DNA of 64,000 bases from Monodelphis domestica (GCF_027887165.1 NC_077228.1:212077635-212141634); one strand, 5' to 3'; numbered from the stretch's first letter, positions 11,333 through 23,665 are shown. A program made the numbers and translations. Notes: generated by a model from the sequence alone, not told the origin.

Positions 11333-11967
11333 AGTTCCGACAGAAACTGTAATGTGTCACTGTATTAATTATCCTTCATAAAAGTACAGTTTATGACTTG
11401 CCTACCAGATGTTGCTTTATTTCAAGTTCTAATCCAACCTTGGCAGTTTTTCTCTGGTACAGGAGCAAGGGAGTCTTCTATGAAGCTATGATCATTCCTA
11501 TTAGCCACCACAAGGATACTTGGCCTGCAAATACAGAAGCTACTCTCACCACCACCAAGTACAGGTTTTTTGACTGTTGATGTAGTGCTAAGAAGCTTTC
11601 ATCCATCCTCACTGGCTGAGCTCAAAATGAATCTAGAAGATTAAATATAGCTCAAAATATTACAATGTGAAATCCTATACATAGAATTTATAACTCTCCT
11701 CTTTCCTTTCATTGCCCACTGCAATCCTAGATGCAGAGGCTTATTGCATTGTAATCATGTAGTTTACATAGAGAAAAAGGGAAACTAGACCAAATGTTTT
11801 TTGTGTTTGGGGTGTTTGGGGTGTGTTTTGGGCAATCTCCTAAACCTCCTCCTGGCTGCCCTCTGTTAGGGGAAGGCCTGATGCTGGTAACTTGTTCATT
11901 CAGGTTTGATATTGGGACAAAAGACACTTATAAAGTCAATGAACAGTTAAAAAAAAAAGATATCCTT

Positions 11968-12200
11968 ATTCCTTGAGCAGCTAGATGGTATGGGATAGAA
12001 TACTGAATTGAGTCAAGTAGACTCATACTAGCTGTGTGACCCTGGGCAAGTCACTTAACTTTGTTTGCCTCAGTTTCCTCATCTGTCAAGTGAGCTAGAG
12101 GAGGAAATGGCAACCCACTCTAGTAGAGTTGTCAAGAAAACTCTAAAATGGGATCCCAAAGAGTTGGACACAACTGAAATAAGCCAATAACAAAATTTAT
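11968..12200 (+). mobile_element. SINE family B (RTE-tailed)
   Basis: ctgtgtgaccctgggcaagt core, then tttgcctcagtttcctcatc, then ggaggaaatggcaacccact and agagttggacacaactgaaa, the BovB/RTE-like 3' end. Confidence 0.88.
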
Positions 12201-12324
12201 CCTTCCCATAGTAAGAATATGAAACAATGATATAGTGGTTCTTAGCTTCTATAGACAAAGCTCCCCCCAACCTTATCTCCAATTAGAAAGGTAGTAGGGC
12301 AGGTTGCAGTGAATCATGGTGTGC

Positions 12325-12440
12325 TCTACTAAGTCAACAGGGCCCCAAATCTACATGAGGTAACCAGGAAATCATGAGGGACCCCAAAAATGGAAACATG
12401 AAGAGTTGGACATGACTGAAGTGATTGAACAATAATAGAG
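12325..12440 (+). mobile_element. SINE B / RTE 3' tail fragment
   Basis: catgaagagttggacatgac then tgaagtgattgaacaataat is the RTE-type 3' end; the 5' part is not recognisable. Confidence 0.6.
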
Positions 12441-12887
12441 GCTGCATCAAGGTAGACAAATCTAGGAGACAACTTTGCCACCTTTTAGGGAAAATCAATC
12501 CATATTGAAGAAAGAAGGGAAGAGGCACCAGAAATCCCAGTAGATATTAGTCCTATCACATCCTCCCTTAAGGTCTAGTGGATGGAGGAATGGGGATCCT
12601 GGTTATATTCACTCAAAACTCATGAGAAAGGATTAAGAGAAGTGATGTCCTTTCCCTGCCTCAGCATGATAGACTAGAAACATGAGAAAATGAGGAAGAT
12701 GGGGAGGAAAATAAATTTCTTAGCTCAACAGTCCAACAGAATTTACAGTAACTAGTAGTGTCAGCAAGTTTTTGGTTTTGTATTACTTATTTCCATTTTA
12801 GCCACATTGTGGAAAAAAAAGCAAAATAAAGTAAGCGAAAAATTATGTTTCAATCTGCATCTCTCTCTGAATGTACTTAGTATTTTT

Positions 12888-13035
12888 CTTTTTTAAAAAC
12901 ACCCTTACTTTCTTAGTAATAACTCTATGACAGAAGGCCAAGGGCAGGCAAATGGAGATAAGTGACTGGGCCAGGGTCACACAGTTTGAGTTCAGATTTG
13001 AACTCAGGTACTCCTAACTCCAGACTTGGCTCTCT
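12888..13035 (-). mobile_element. SINE family A, diverged
   Basis: Reverse core gggccagggtcacacagttt and gatttgaactcaggtactcc; the tail near 12895-12940 is worn. Confidence 0.7.
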
Positions 13036-13324
13036 GGCATTGTTTCAGATCATTGAATTGGTTAGAGTATCACCAAGTTTTTGTTGCTACAATTCTATAA
13101 GTCAGAGGGTTTTCTACCCCATGCTCACTCAAGACAGAACTATTTCTAATGTACAATCTCTGTTCTAGGATCAGGACAATCCTACTATATCACAAATTGT
13201 AGTCCATCTGTGTCCTTTGGAAAACATCCTGGACCCTCTGGTCTCCACGAAAGTGGAGAATAAAGCAGTGCAGAAGTACTGGTGACATATATACTTTGTG
13301 TTTACTTATCCACATACTTGTTTC

Positions 13325-13432
13325 TCTGAAGAGAAGGGAAATCCCCTGAAGGTGGGAACTGCATTTCTCTGGGTACCTAGGACAGTCTCTGGCACAATGT
13401 AAACCCTTAATAAATGATTGTTGGATTGAAGT
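13325..13432 (+). mobile_element. L2 3' end
   Basis: ggtgggaactgcatttctc, ctctggcacaatgtaaac and cttaataaatgattgttgga match the L2 terminus. Confidence 0.75.
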
Positions 13433-14261
13433 GAAGGTTATTGCTAAAAAATGTAGGAATATAAATTAGGGATAGAGTAATTTCAGGGATTAACTATAAG
13501 AAGAGAAGAAAAGAATTTGGATACAAGCCCTGGGAGAGGATTCTGAGAAGGAGAGAAGGACTGTGGGAGATTTACTGGCCATTAACTGTCATTTGCACTC
13601 TCTGCCCTGATCTCCACCAACCTGGAAGGAGAATTTCCCTTGGAAGTCCTAAATCTCATGAAGAGATTAGCAACTCCTTGGTTGGGAATCTGCTTTGGAG
13701 TGAACTGTTTCTCTGAGTACAAAGATCATTTGCCAGTTATTCATTTGTCAGAAATCCTCTAAGGTACTCCAAAAATTGTCATCTGGGACTTTGGGTTATA
13801 TAGTATAGCCAACCCCAGGCTTTCCTTTTTCCCTCTTTTTGTTAATCCAGAGTAAATAGATTAAAGTTTAGAGTCAGATAGTTGGGGGGGGGGGGTAGGT
13901 AAGATCAGGGAGCTGTAGGAAGGGCCCAAAGAAGAGAAAGAAGAGCTCTCCTTTTGCAGGAGGCGGAGAAGTTGGGTGGAGCTTAGGTTTAAGAGTGTTA
14001 GGGTCTTACCTACCAGTTTTCCTTACTCATTATAAAATAAAATGTTTTTTATAAGCCAAGGAGTTTGTGCTTCACTGGCCTGGGGAGGTTCCTTGATGGG
14101 TTGTATCATCTCACATTGCTCTAGGACAGTTCCCTATTTCAAAACATCCCTCTAAGTGTTTCTTTCTCTTTCATTTTCAGACTTGATACTAAAGTTCCAT
14201 CCCATTAGACCTAACCAGCAAGGGTCGATTTTTTTCTTTTTGGGGTGGCATGTGGCATTTT

Positions 14262-14312
14262 GCACAATACCTGGCACATAGTAGGAGCTTAATAAATGCT
14301 TGTTGACTTGAC
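14262..14312 (+). mobile_element. L2/MIR-type 3' tail
   Basis: tacctggcacatagtaggag then cttaataaatgcttgttgac. Confidence 0.65.
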
Positions 14313-14464
14313 TCTTTTTCATTCCCTCTAATAGGTTAAATATCCTACTGGTGTCTTTGGGTTCTCAAGTAGAAATGATTCTAACAATGATTTGTCTAAT
14401 GATTCTAGACAAATAAAACTTGGTTGTTTCTGCTTCCTTCACTTTTTGTTCCACTGATGAACCT

Positions 14465-14685
14465 AGCTGGTTCTGTAGGCAAGACAACTTGAGTTCAAAT
14501 CTAGACTGAGAAACTTACAAGTTATGTAACCTTAGGCAAGTCACTTAACCATTGCTTGCCTCAGTCTCCCCACCTGTAAAATGGGGATGATAATAGCACC
14601 TTCTTCATAACGTTGTTGTAGAGATCAAATGAGATATTTATAAAGCATTTAGCACATTGTGCCACTAAATAAATGCTTATTTTCC
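14465..14685 (+). mobile_element. MIR SINE
   Basis: Full MIR order: gagttcaaatctagactgag, aggcaagtcacttaaccatt, cctgtaaaatggggatgata, atagcacctt, gagatcaaatgagatattta, and ataaatgctta. Confidence 0.85.
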
Positions 14686-14987
14686 TTCCTTATATTTAAA
14701 TCAAGCTATATCCACTTTTTCTGTTATCTCAAACTAGTTAACAGTAATTGCTACCATCATGCCTGACTTTTTGGGTCTGCCATCTAGTTGTCCCTTCAGT
14801 ATAATTTTAAATGACTGCATCATACATATATTGGGTACTCAATTCCTTATTCCTTTTCTTGGCATCTGGGGTGAATTAAATGAAGGGAAAACAGGAATTT
14901 AGCCAGTTCACAAAAAGTCCCAAAGGGCAGTTCTGAGGTTGGTAGTGGATACTCAGCTTGGGATACAAGAAAAAACTGATGGAGAAG

Positions 14988-15178
14988 GAGCAGCTAAATG
15001 GTTCAATGGATAGAGAGCCCAGCCTGGATTTGAGACATCTTGGGTTCAAATGTGGCCTCAGACACTTCCTAGCTGTGTGACCCTGGGTAAGTCACTTAAT
15101 TCCAACTGCCTAGCCCCTATAGCTTGTCTGCCTTGGAACTGAGACACAGTATTGATTTTAAGACAGAAAGTAAGGGGT
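14988..15178 (+). mobile_element. SINE family A
   Basis: gagcagctaaatggttcaat head, gtgtgaccctgggtaagtca core, cagtattgattttaagacag tail. Confidence 0.88.
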
Positions 15179-15179
15179 G

Positions 15180-15989
15180 ATGAATAGACTAGGTGAAATA
15201 CAGTAAAGGGATTGGGGAGAGCCAGATAAAAGGCTGTCCAAAGCCAAAGTTACCAGAAAGCAGGTGTGACTGGGGCCCCAGGAATCCAGAGAGCTATGTA
15301 CAGTTAGTTACATGCATTGGTCCTTGCCCTCCTAGGATTTTCCTTCACTGGGGGCTGAGGTCATCTCCCTAAATAAGACCTAGAGAGGCCACCAGTTCCC
15401 CACTGAGTGAGAGACTAAGGATAACCTAAGCAGTTATGCCCCCCTTCTTTTTGCAGCCTACAAGAAGGGAGGGAAATATTTTAATGGAGGGAGGGAGAAC
15501 GAGAAGAGATGTGGGGAAGTCATCAGAATAAGAAACATGAAGACAAGGGCAACAGTAGGAAAACCTAGGGAGAATAGGTAAAAGAAGCAGTATTGTTTCG
15601 CAGGATGGGAGCCACTCCAAAAGGATTCATTACCTGCTTCGAGGTTGGGAAAAAGAGGCAGATCCAAACAAAAGTTCCCCTCTCCTGAGCTAAGTAAGGC
15701 AAAGAATGGAAAAGGGAAGGATGTAAGAAATTTTTGTCTTCAGTCAGCAATTCAGAAATTTTAATAATAGGATAGAGGAAGAAGTGCCACGATGAGGAAA
15801 ATGCTTAGCCAAGAAGGTTCTGGACTAAGTAACTCTAGAATAGGAAGATACCCTTAAACAGTATTCCGTTAGGGCCGATCCTCTCAGTCCTACAGAGGGA
15901 AGGCAAAGGCAAGTACTTCTTAGCTCTACCTGAAACAGAGCTGGGAAGGCTCAGCTAGTGAAGCTAGGATACCTTCCAGGGACTAAACT
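15180..15989. other. Upstream flank of TRIM47, nothing recognised
   Basis: No repeat or gene is recognisable. Base composition is ordinary until the CpG-rich promoter begins. Confidence 0.5.
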
Positions 15990-16173
15990 CAGAACTCCCA
16001 GCTGCAGAGTCCGAAGGCGGGACTAGGGGGAAAGGGGGGGGCGGCCCAAGCGGGCTGTGGGGGCGGGAGGGGGCTGAACCCTTGAGCCCAAGCCCGGCTG
16101 GGCGGTGCTGCCTCTCTGCCGCGCTCTGCTTGCTCCTGAGCTGGAACAGTGCAGGCGGAGCCCTTGGGAAGCG
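15990..16173 (+). promoter_or_regulatory. TRIM47 CpG-rich promoter and 5' UTR
   Basis: GC and CpG content rises abruptly from about 16010, with GC-box-like runs (ggggggcggcc, gggggcggg) just ahead of the coding start. No TATA box is evident, which fits a dispersed CpG-island promoter. The exact transcription start cannot be read from sequence. High GC continues through exon 1 and into intron 1. Confidence 0.6.
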
Positions 16174-19100
16174 ATGGACGTAAGCGGTCCTTTCAACTGT
16201 CCCATCTGCCTAGAGCGACTTCGGGAGCCCGTGACGCTGCCCTGCGGCCACAACTTCTGCCTCTCCTGTCTGGAAGCCCTCTGGCCACATCGTGGGCCCG
16301 GGGGAGCCGGGGGCCCCGGGAACACTGCCCGCTGCCCCCTGTGCCAAGAGCCCTTCCCCGACGGGCTGCAGCTGCGTAAGAATCACACTCTGTGCGAACT
16401 GCTGCAGCTTCGCCAGTCTGGTCCCGGCCAGACTCCAGCTACTGCCCCGGCCCCAAATCAAGCCCCAGCCCTGGAGCCCTCGGCTCCCTGCGCCCCAGAG
16501 CCTTGGCCCGAGGGCGAGGAGCCAGTGCGCTGTGACGCGTGCCCCGAGGGTGCGGCCCTTCCCGCGGCGAAATCTTGCCTCTCGTGTCTGGCCTCTTTCT
16601 GTACCGCCCACCTGAGGCCCCACGAGCGTAGCCCAGCCCTGCGTGGCCATCGCCTGGTGCCCCCCTTGCGCCGGCTCGAGGAGAGTCTTTGTGCTCGACA
16701 CCTGCGGCCTCTGGAGCGCTACTGCCGAACGGAGCGAGTTTGTGTGTGCGATGTCTGCGCGGACCAGGAACACCATGGCCACGAGCTACTTTCTCTGGAG
16801 CAAGAACGGGCTCTCCAAGAGGTAGAGGTCCAGGTGGCTTAACTCCCTGGGATGGAGCAGACAGGCTACGAGTGGGGAAAGGGGAGTACCCGGAGGGGAG
16901 TGAGCGCTTTTTGGTCAGGTGGCACGGGAAAAGCTCCTAACGGCATCTCCAAGAGATCTGTTGGGGGTGCAGGAGATCCAGGACTAGGAGGCGCTGGCCT
17001 CTTCACCTGGACCCCAATACAGCCTGGTGGGAAAGGCTGGGAGGGATCCTTGGTCTTCTGGCTCGCAGCTTTCTTCTCCTGCCGGAGCTTTGAGCCACCT
17101 CGGCTCCCAAAGACAGGGCTGGAGGGCCATTACATAGTCCAGGCTCCCTTGGCCCTTCCTGGCCCAGAACCTAGCCCGAGGAGATCAGATTTGTCCCTGC
17201 TTGGGGACTGGGGGGTTGGTGGTATGGGGTGGGGCTAGCTGGCCCGAGCTAGCTCACAGATCCTCTCTGTCCAGCTGTCCCAGGGGGCTCTTGGCGGGAG
17301 CATGTGCACGGCCCCGCCCATTCTTCCCTCTCGGAGCGCCTCTCTCCACTCTCCTCTTTCCCCCTCCAACCCCGACCGTTTCCTTTGGCTTCAGTCCCGG
17401 TCTTGGCGCCTCTGGCCTCGGGATTTTCCGTCTCCTCCCTGGAGCGGAGCGCCCACCACCTCCAGCCTGGAGGGAGTGACTCATGTTACCCGGGGGCTTT
17501 GCCTAGAATCCCCTTTTTGGATAAATGTTTGGGGGCACCAACCCTGTCGGATACTAAACCTCGGGCTCAGGACAGCTTGGGTCCAGCCCTGCCCCACCGC
17601 CCCCGCCCCCTTCTCCTGCCCTAGTCAAAGTCCCTGGGCCTTTTGCCTCGGGCTGACCCCATCACCCTCCACTCACTGGGCGGCAGCCAGCTGCTTAGGG
17701 CTGAGCCTGATATCCCCGAGTTGGTTAGTTGAGAGACCAAGGGGGTCATTTACCCAGCGAGTAACGAAAGGATGATCGCCTTGACTGCTTCCCCACCTAT
17801 AGCAGGGCCTTGATAGGGAACAAATTCATGCCCCGCCGACCCGGGGCAGCCCTTTCCTCTTCTGGATAACTCAAGTTGTTAGAAGTTGGTTTTGTTTTAA
17901 ATAATGGACCTTAATCGGCCTCCCGTCTATTAGTTTTTATTTTGTCCTTGCAAAATAAGTCGACTCTGTCTCTGTCTACATGCTATTCTTTCAAATACAG
18001 AAAATATTTGAAGACTCTGCAGTTTTCTCTTCTTAAATATTCCCGATTTCTTCATTAGGAACTCATACAGCAGGGTTTCAACCCTCCCATTTGGCCTCCT
18101 CTAGCTGTAATAAATAAATGATTCCCTTGAATGTCATATATTCTTTTTTTAAACCCTTACCTTCTGTCTTGTAATCAATACTCTATATTGGTTCCAAGGC
18201 GGAAGAGTTTTAAGGGCTAGGCAATGGGGGTCAAGTGACTTGCCCAGGGTCACACAGCTGGGAAGTGTCTGAGGCCAGATTTGAACCCAGGACCTCCCGT
18301 CTCTAGGCCACTGAGCTACCCAGCTGCCCCCCATATATTCTTTGAGGCTAAGGCAGAACTGGATCCCACCATAATTACCCTCCCCCCAACATTCCATAGA
18401 CACCTTCACCCCTGGACCCCTGGAAGACCAAGTCTATGTTAGCTCGGTGGTCTCAGAGATGGATGCTCTCTTCCTCAGGCTGAGAGCCCCCAGGTCCTGA
18501 GCGCAGCGGAGGACCGCCTGGATGAGCTGGGTGCTAGTATTGCACAATCTAGGAGGACTGTGGCCCTCATAAAGGTAAGATCCCTAAGTCCCTTGGGACA
18601 TCTGGATTGTGGAGAGAGAAGGAGGTGGGGCTTGGGTTACCACTATCCCTTTTCTCTCATTTATCATGGACAATGTCCAGAATGGGATAACCTTGACCAA
18701 GCAGAGTAGGCAGATCACTCTGGGGCCAAGGGAACTCAATGTACATAGAGCATAGGTTTTCCCCAGGCACATGCTCTGCCACAAGTCTGATCCAAAACCG
18801 AGTTCCACAATTGGTGCCTTTCTCTGTGTATTGTTTTAACTGTTTTGTTCTATGTGGGATCATAGGTATGTATAATAGTATGCATAATAGGAAGACAAAA
18901 AATAATCTTAAAGTCACAGGTTTATAGAGTTTGAAGAGGCGATAGGTGTCTCAGTGTTTGAGAGCCAGGTCTAGAGATGGGAGGTCCTGGATTCAGATGT
19001 GCCCTCAGCCACTTCCTAGCTGTGTGACCCTGGGCAAGTCACTTAACCCCCATTGCCTAACCTTCTAACTTGGAACCAATATACAGTATTGATTCTAGAA

Positions 19101-22100
19101 CAGAAGGCAAGGGTTTTAAGAGGGAAGGTGGGAGAGAAGGAAAAAAGGGAGGAAGATAAGAAAAAAGGAAGGAGAGAGAGAGGAAGGGAAGGACTTCACT
19201 CCCCTACCAGAAATAGGAATTCCTTCCGCTTATGACCATTGAGTTGAAATCTAGACTTTATTTCCCCATCTTCAGCGGTGACAGGTAGCTCACTATTTCC
19301 TGGTAAAACCACTGAATTTTGGGGACGGCTCCAATTCAGAGAAGAGGAAGGCCACAATAAACATTTCTTTTCTCTCTTCCTCTCTCCTCCCCACCTGTGC
19401 AGAGCGCAGCACTGACAGAACGGGAGAAGGTGAGCCAGTTGTTCACTGAGGCAATAGGTACCCTCCAGGGCTTCCAGTCCGAAGTGATGGGCTTCATCGC
19501 TGAAGGTGAGGCTGCCATGCTGGGTCGGGCGCAGGGAGAGCTGCGACAACAGGAGGAGCAGAGAGCCCGCCTGAGCTCGGCCCGACAGAACCTGAATCAG
19601 GGCCCTGAAATCGACTCCATTAGCTTCCTGCAGGTGAGGAGGGGCAAGTCCGGAATAAGGGATGGAACTTCTGGGAAGGAGCCGGGAGTGCTTTTCTAGG
19701 TTACCATTCTGGGTGGAAAGGGGAAGAGACCAAGGAAGGCATCGGGACTACCCAAATAGCCACATCAGTAAAGGCTGAGCCACCTTGGTTCTGGGGAGTT
19801 GGGCAAGGGGGAAGTTATGTAAGCAGTGCCTGTAACTGGCATTCTACCCTGGTATAGGAACTTCTGGCGCTGAAGTTGGCCCTGGAGGAAGGGGGTGGCC
19901 TTGGGTCAGGCCCCCCAAAAGAACTGAGTTTCACCAAATCATCCCAAGCCGTGAAAGCTGTTCGAGACCTCCTGACTTTGGCCTGTGCTAACCAGTGGGA
20001 GTTTCTACAGGGAATGGGCAGGGATACGGACAACTCCCCGAAGCTGGGTTCGGAAGGTGGGTGTCTTTCCCCCAAAGTGACTCACCGCTCATCCTTGCCC
20101 CAGGTGACTCACCTCCTCTCTTCCCCCAACTCCCTCCCCTCCAGTGCTTGGTGCCCACCCAGGAGCTGGGGCTGGGAACTTTTCCTGGTACAGGGTGGGG
20201 CTGGAGTGGTGGCTGTGCTTGGAACTTTAGCCCTGGCTAATGATAGAATGGGGACCAGCCCCCAAGGGAGGAGCTGGAGGGGAACTACTTAAAGGAAATT
20301 TAATCACTTAGAACTCTTCTTCAGTAGCAAGAATGGATTGTCCTCTTGTCTTACCTAGAAAAAAAGTCAGAGACTTGGGGCTAAGAAAGAGGTGGGGAGA
20401 AAAGGAGCTAGAAGCAACAGAGCTAAAACTTAAAAGTGGAACTTTCATTTGCAAATGGTCCAGGACATCCCACCCCTCCACCCACTCCCCACCTTTTGGC
20501 ATGGCCACTCAAAGCACTGGGCTGGGGCCCCTGGAGTATGATTGCCGACATAGCCTGACATGGCCCCTTCATCTGCTAGGTTTATAAGATTATTACAAAA
20601 TTATTGGCTATAATATGGGCAGCTAAGTGGCACTTTGGATAGAGTGCCAGGCCTAGATTCAGGATGACTTGAGTTCAAATCTGACCTCAGACACTTCCCA
20701 GCTGTGTGACCCTGAGCAAGTCACTTAACACCCCCCCCCCTTGCCATAAAAACATACACGAACACACAAATTTTACTCTCTGTTTTGATAACAATTCTAA
20801 TACAAAAGGGCCAGGGCTAGGCAAATGGGGTTAAGTCATTTGCCCAAAGTCACACCGCTAGGAAGTGTCTGGGGCCAGATTTGAACCCAGGTCCTCCTGA
20901 CTTGGCACTCTATCCACCACTGTGCCACCTTGCTGCCCCTCAATATTCTTTACCTTCTTTTCTTCTTGAAATAGCGCAACCTGCTCTCTCCCTCTCTCTC
21001 TTTCTCTTCCTTCTTTCCTCCTTCCATGTAGATATCAAATAGATACCTCTAGCAGTGGCTTAGTAAGGGAGCAGACTACCAAATCCAGTCTAGGAAGAGC
21101 ACGTCAATAATCTTATTCTTGATGCTCTCTTGTATGTCATTCAGACAGACGCTCAGCCAGCAGATCCATCCGCTTAGTCATCCATTCATGAATAGTTAGT
21201 GAACATGAAACATAACCACCCCAGATTCAAGTTCCTTTTTTTGTTGGCTAGTCAGTGTTGACCAAAATAGTATTTTTAGAGACTGTCTACACAAGCCACT
21301 TCCCTACCATCCTGGGCATTGCCTTGGACCAAACCCTTTACATTCCTCTTCTTACAGCTGATGCAGAATCTCAAGATCCTGACAGCACCAATGGGCTAGA
21401 ATGTGAGGAGTCAAGGGACTACTTCCTTAAATGTAAGTGTGCGCCTGGCCCCAGGCGCCTTTTGCATTCAGTACTCTTGGGTCTTCCATATTGGTCCCAG
21501 AAGCATGCCCCCTGACTAAAAACCTGTGGCATCATTTAGACATTAAAAGGACTAAATCTGGGACCCTGGAGTCAGGCCGACAGACTTCCCAAGCTCCGTT
21601 TCTTGTCTTTTTTTCCTTTTAATTTTAAAATTTATTTTCCACGGTTCCATGATCCATGTTGTCTCCCTGCCCTCTTCCACGCCCCCTCCAGGAGCTGACA
21701 AGCAATTCCGTGTATATTATCTCTCAAATCCCAAGCCTCTGGTCTTGAGTAGAGCCTTGCCCGCCATAGGGTGTGCAGAGTTGGGAGGAGATGACCTGTG
21801 TCCCTGTGTGTTGGGAGGGGCGAGAGTGGGAACAGGGGCTTGAATCCCTGCCATATTGGAGGAGAGGGACTTGATTCTGGCTCTCGCTGTCTCCCTCCCT
21901 TCCTCTCCGTCCCCCTCTCTCCTGAAGTTGCCTTCATCGTAGACCTGGACAGTGACACGGCAGATAAGTTCCTGCAGCTCTTTGGGACAAAGGGCGTGAA
22001 GAGGGTCCTGTGCCCCATCAGCTACCCGGAGTCTCCCATGCGCTTCACCCACTGTGAACAAGTGCTGGGAGAGGGCATCCTGGACCGAGGCACGTACTAC

Positions 22101-22568
22101 TGGGAAGTGGAGATCATCGAGGGCTGGGTCAGCGTGGGGGTCATGGCGGAGGACTTCTCCCCCCGGGAACCCTACGACCGAGGCCGGCTGGGCCGAAATG
22201 CCCACTCCTGCTGCCTGCAGTGGAATGGCCGGAACTTTTCTGTCTGGTTTTATGGGCTGGAGGCATCCCTTCCTCACTCCTTCTGCCCCACAGTGGGGGT
22301 CTGCCTGGAATACGCTGACCGGGCGCTGGCTTTCTATGCTGTGAAGGAAGGGAAAGTGAGCCTCTTGCACAAGCTTCGAGCCTCTAAGCCTCGCCGGGGC
22401 GGGTCCCCCAGTTCCCCCCTGACCCCCTTCCAAAGCAGGCTGGACAGTCACTTCCCCAACCTATTCACCCACAGGCTCAAGCCTGCCTTCTTTCTGGAGA
22501 GTGTGGATGCCCATCTGCAGATTGGGCCCCTCAAGAAGTCATGCATCTCTGTACTAAAGAGGAGGTGA
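16174..22568 (+). CDS. TRIM47: TRIM47, RING/B-box/coiled-coil/SPRY E3 ubiquitin ligase (complete, 6 coding exons)
   Basis: Coding exons are 16174-16821, 18479-18574, 19403-19633, 19858-20056, 21358-21432 and 21928-22568; all introns are GT/AG and phases join cleanly to 629 aa (human about 638). Exon 1 encodes a C3HC4 RING (Cys9, Cys12, Cys24, His26, Cys29, Cys32, Cys54, Cys57), a first B-box around residues 118-165 and a second around 170-210. Exons 2-4 encode the coiled coil. Exon 6 encodes PRY/SPRY, including WEVEIIEGWVSVGVMAEDFS, and ends in LKKSCISVLKRR. The family transfers ubiquitin from an E2 to substrates bound by SPRY, mainly in the cytoplasm. The start ATG at 16174 has G at -3 and +4 and directly precedes the RING, as in orthologues. 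It differs from TRIM65 in its B-box and SPRY sequence. WBP2 follows on the same strand. I see no frameshift or lost zinc ligand. Confidence 0.97.
16822..18478 (+). other. TRIM47 intron 1, CpG-rich in its first 850 bases
   Basis: The intron opens with gtagag and closes with ttcctcag. Bases 16850-17680 stay GC- and CpG-rich with long chance reading frames on both strands; these look like by-products of base composition. Retention would add only six residues to the exon-1 protein before a TAA (about 16839), giving a RING/B-box-only product. A reverse SINE sits at 18145-18331. Confidence 0.55.
18145..18331 (-). mobile_element. SINE family A in TRIM47 intron 1
   Basis: Starts with a T-run and acccttaccttctgtcttg, then gacttgcccagggtcacaca, and ends gagctacccagctgcccccc. 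Confidence 0.92.
18937..19117 (+). mobile_element. SINE family A in TRIM47 intron 2
   Basis: gagagccaggtctagagatg, gtgtgaccctgggcaagtca, and cagtattgattctagaacag tail, followed by a purine-rich (GGAAG) tract to 19195. Confidence 0.88.
20616..20750 (+). mobile_element. SINE family A/B head in TRIM47 intron 4, 3' truncated
   Basis: ggcagctaagtggcactttg head and gtgtgaccctgagcaagtca core, ending in a C-run. Confidence 0.8.
20775..20940 (-). mobile_element. SINE family A in TRIM47 intron 4
   Basis: Reverse core catttgcccaaagtcacacc, then ttgaacccaggtcctcctga and terminal caccttgctgcccc. Confidence 0.82.
21612..21722 (-). mobile_element. L1-derived fragment in TRIM47 intron 5
   Basis: ttttccacggttccatgatc and gagctgacaagcaattccgt match the sequence class also seen at 24560-24660. 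Confidence 0.55.
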
Positions 22569-23665
22569 TGCTGGGAAGGAGGGACTCCCCTCCTCCTTTC
22601 ATTCCCACAGCACTCCCTGGTGAGAGATACTCCAGGAAAGTTGCCAACTTCATATTTAAAATACAGCCTACCCCATTCCCCATCTCTGGTTCCAAGCTTC
22701 CAAGGGAACCTCTGTCTTTACTCTCCCTCTTTCCCTCACCGCCTCCACTGACCATCTCCCTTTTGGCTGGCTAGCATCAGACACCCATGTGGCTTCTAGA
22801 CATGGCTCCTGCCAGGCAGAGCCGAGGCCAGAAGGAATTAGCTAGCCTGCCAAGCCTTATCTAGCTCTCCAAAGTGACCTTGTCTACCCTCATCCCTTAT
22901 CACCATGGGAGTCTCCAGCCCAGGCCAGAGCTGACCCTGAGAGAACCTTCCTTGTCAAATTCCTTTCCACTCTTCCTCTTCCCTCCCCACGATAACATGC
23001 CCGACTCCCACGAACTCTTGTCTTTGTTGCTATTGCCATCTGCCTTCCCCATTGGAATCTTGATCAAGCCAACCAACCCCACGCTGTGCCTGGGAGGAAG
23101 GAAGAGGGAGGGGACAGAGCTGAGCCCTAATCTGATTAGCCTGCCCAGAGAGCAAGAAAGAGATAGAGGGCTACGGCCCCAAAATGTCCCATCAGGAACA
23201 TAAGGGACCTGGCAAAGGGAGGGGAAAATTTCTCTGCCGTCCCACCTGCCTCTGTTCTCTCCAGCTGCAGTTCTGGGCAGGAGCAGCCAGAGGTAACCCC
23301 CCTGCTGCCCCCCACCCTGGACCTGACCACAGCCATCCAGGCTGGGCACCCAGAGTATTTGCTTTGGAAGGATTCGGTTCCCACCAGTTATTTTCATCCC
23401 TTGTTGCTGTCACATAATTCCGAACCTTTCTCTTGGCTTTGCCCAAAATCAAACACAGACGCCCTTCTCAACGGGCCTCTGGAGACTGCGTCATCCTGGA
23501 ACTGGGGAAGGAGTCAGCTCCACTGTGGCGAATGTGCCCCAAGGGCTGGGACACAGACTGCTGCTCTGACTGGCACAACTTCCCAAGGAAAATCAAATGC
23601 TAAGACAAACTGTGTATCAGTAGCAAAGTGTATCTACAATAAAGGGAAGTACCTAGCCTTGGTGG
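22569..23665 (+). other. TRIM47 3' UTR
   Basis: Unique sequence follows the TGA without recognisable repeats. It ends at an AATAAA (23638-23643) followed by a GT-rich stretch (ggtggttggttgtctt). The cleavage site is therefore placed at about 23660; this is inferred without transcript data. Confidence 0.7.
23638..23643 (+). terminator. TRIM47 polyadenylation signal AATAAA
   Basis: A canonical hexamer 1.07 kb downstream of the stop codon, with a GT-rich downstream element about 20 bases later. Confidence 0.7.

Noticed and set aside
11398-11580. 60-codon frame with gene-like composition downstream of the ERV LTR
   Set aside because: I could not match it to any family, and neighbouring frames are equally open; it may be a decayed repeat or pseudogene but cannot be supported.
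16105-16173. In-frame N-terminal extension of TRIM47 starting at 16105
   Set aside because: The first codon there is GTG, not ATG; the ATG at 16174 sits directly before the RING as in orthologues.
16210-16782. 190-codon minus-strand frame opposite TRIM47 exon 1
   Set aside because: A GC-rich shadow of a real coding exon; no motif.
17201-17775. Several 90-157-codon frames in TRIM47 intron 1
   Set aside because: Overlap each other in different frames in CpG-rich sequence; no domain and no splice support.
21717-22451. 244-codon minus-strand frame
   Set aside because: Antisense shadow of the TRIM47 SPRY exon.
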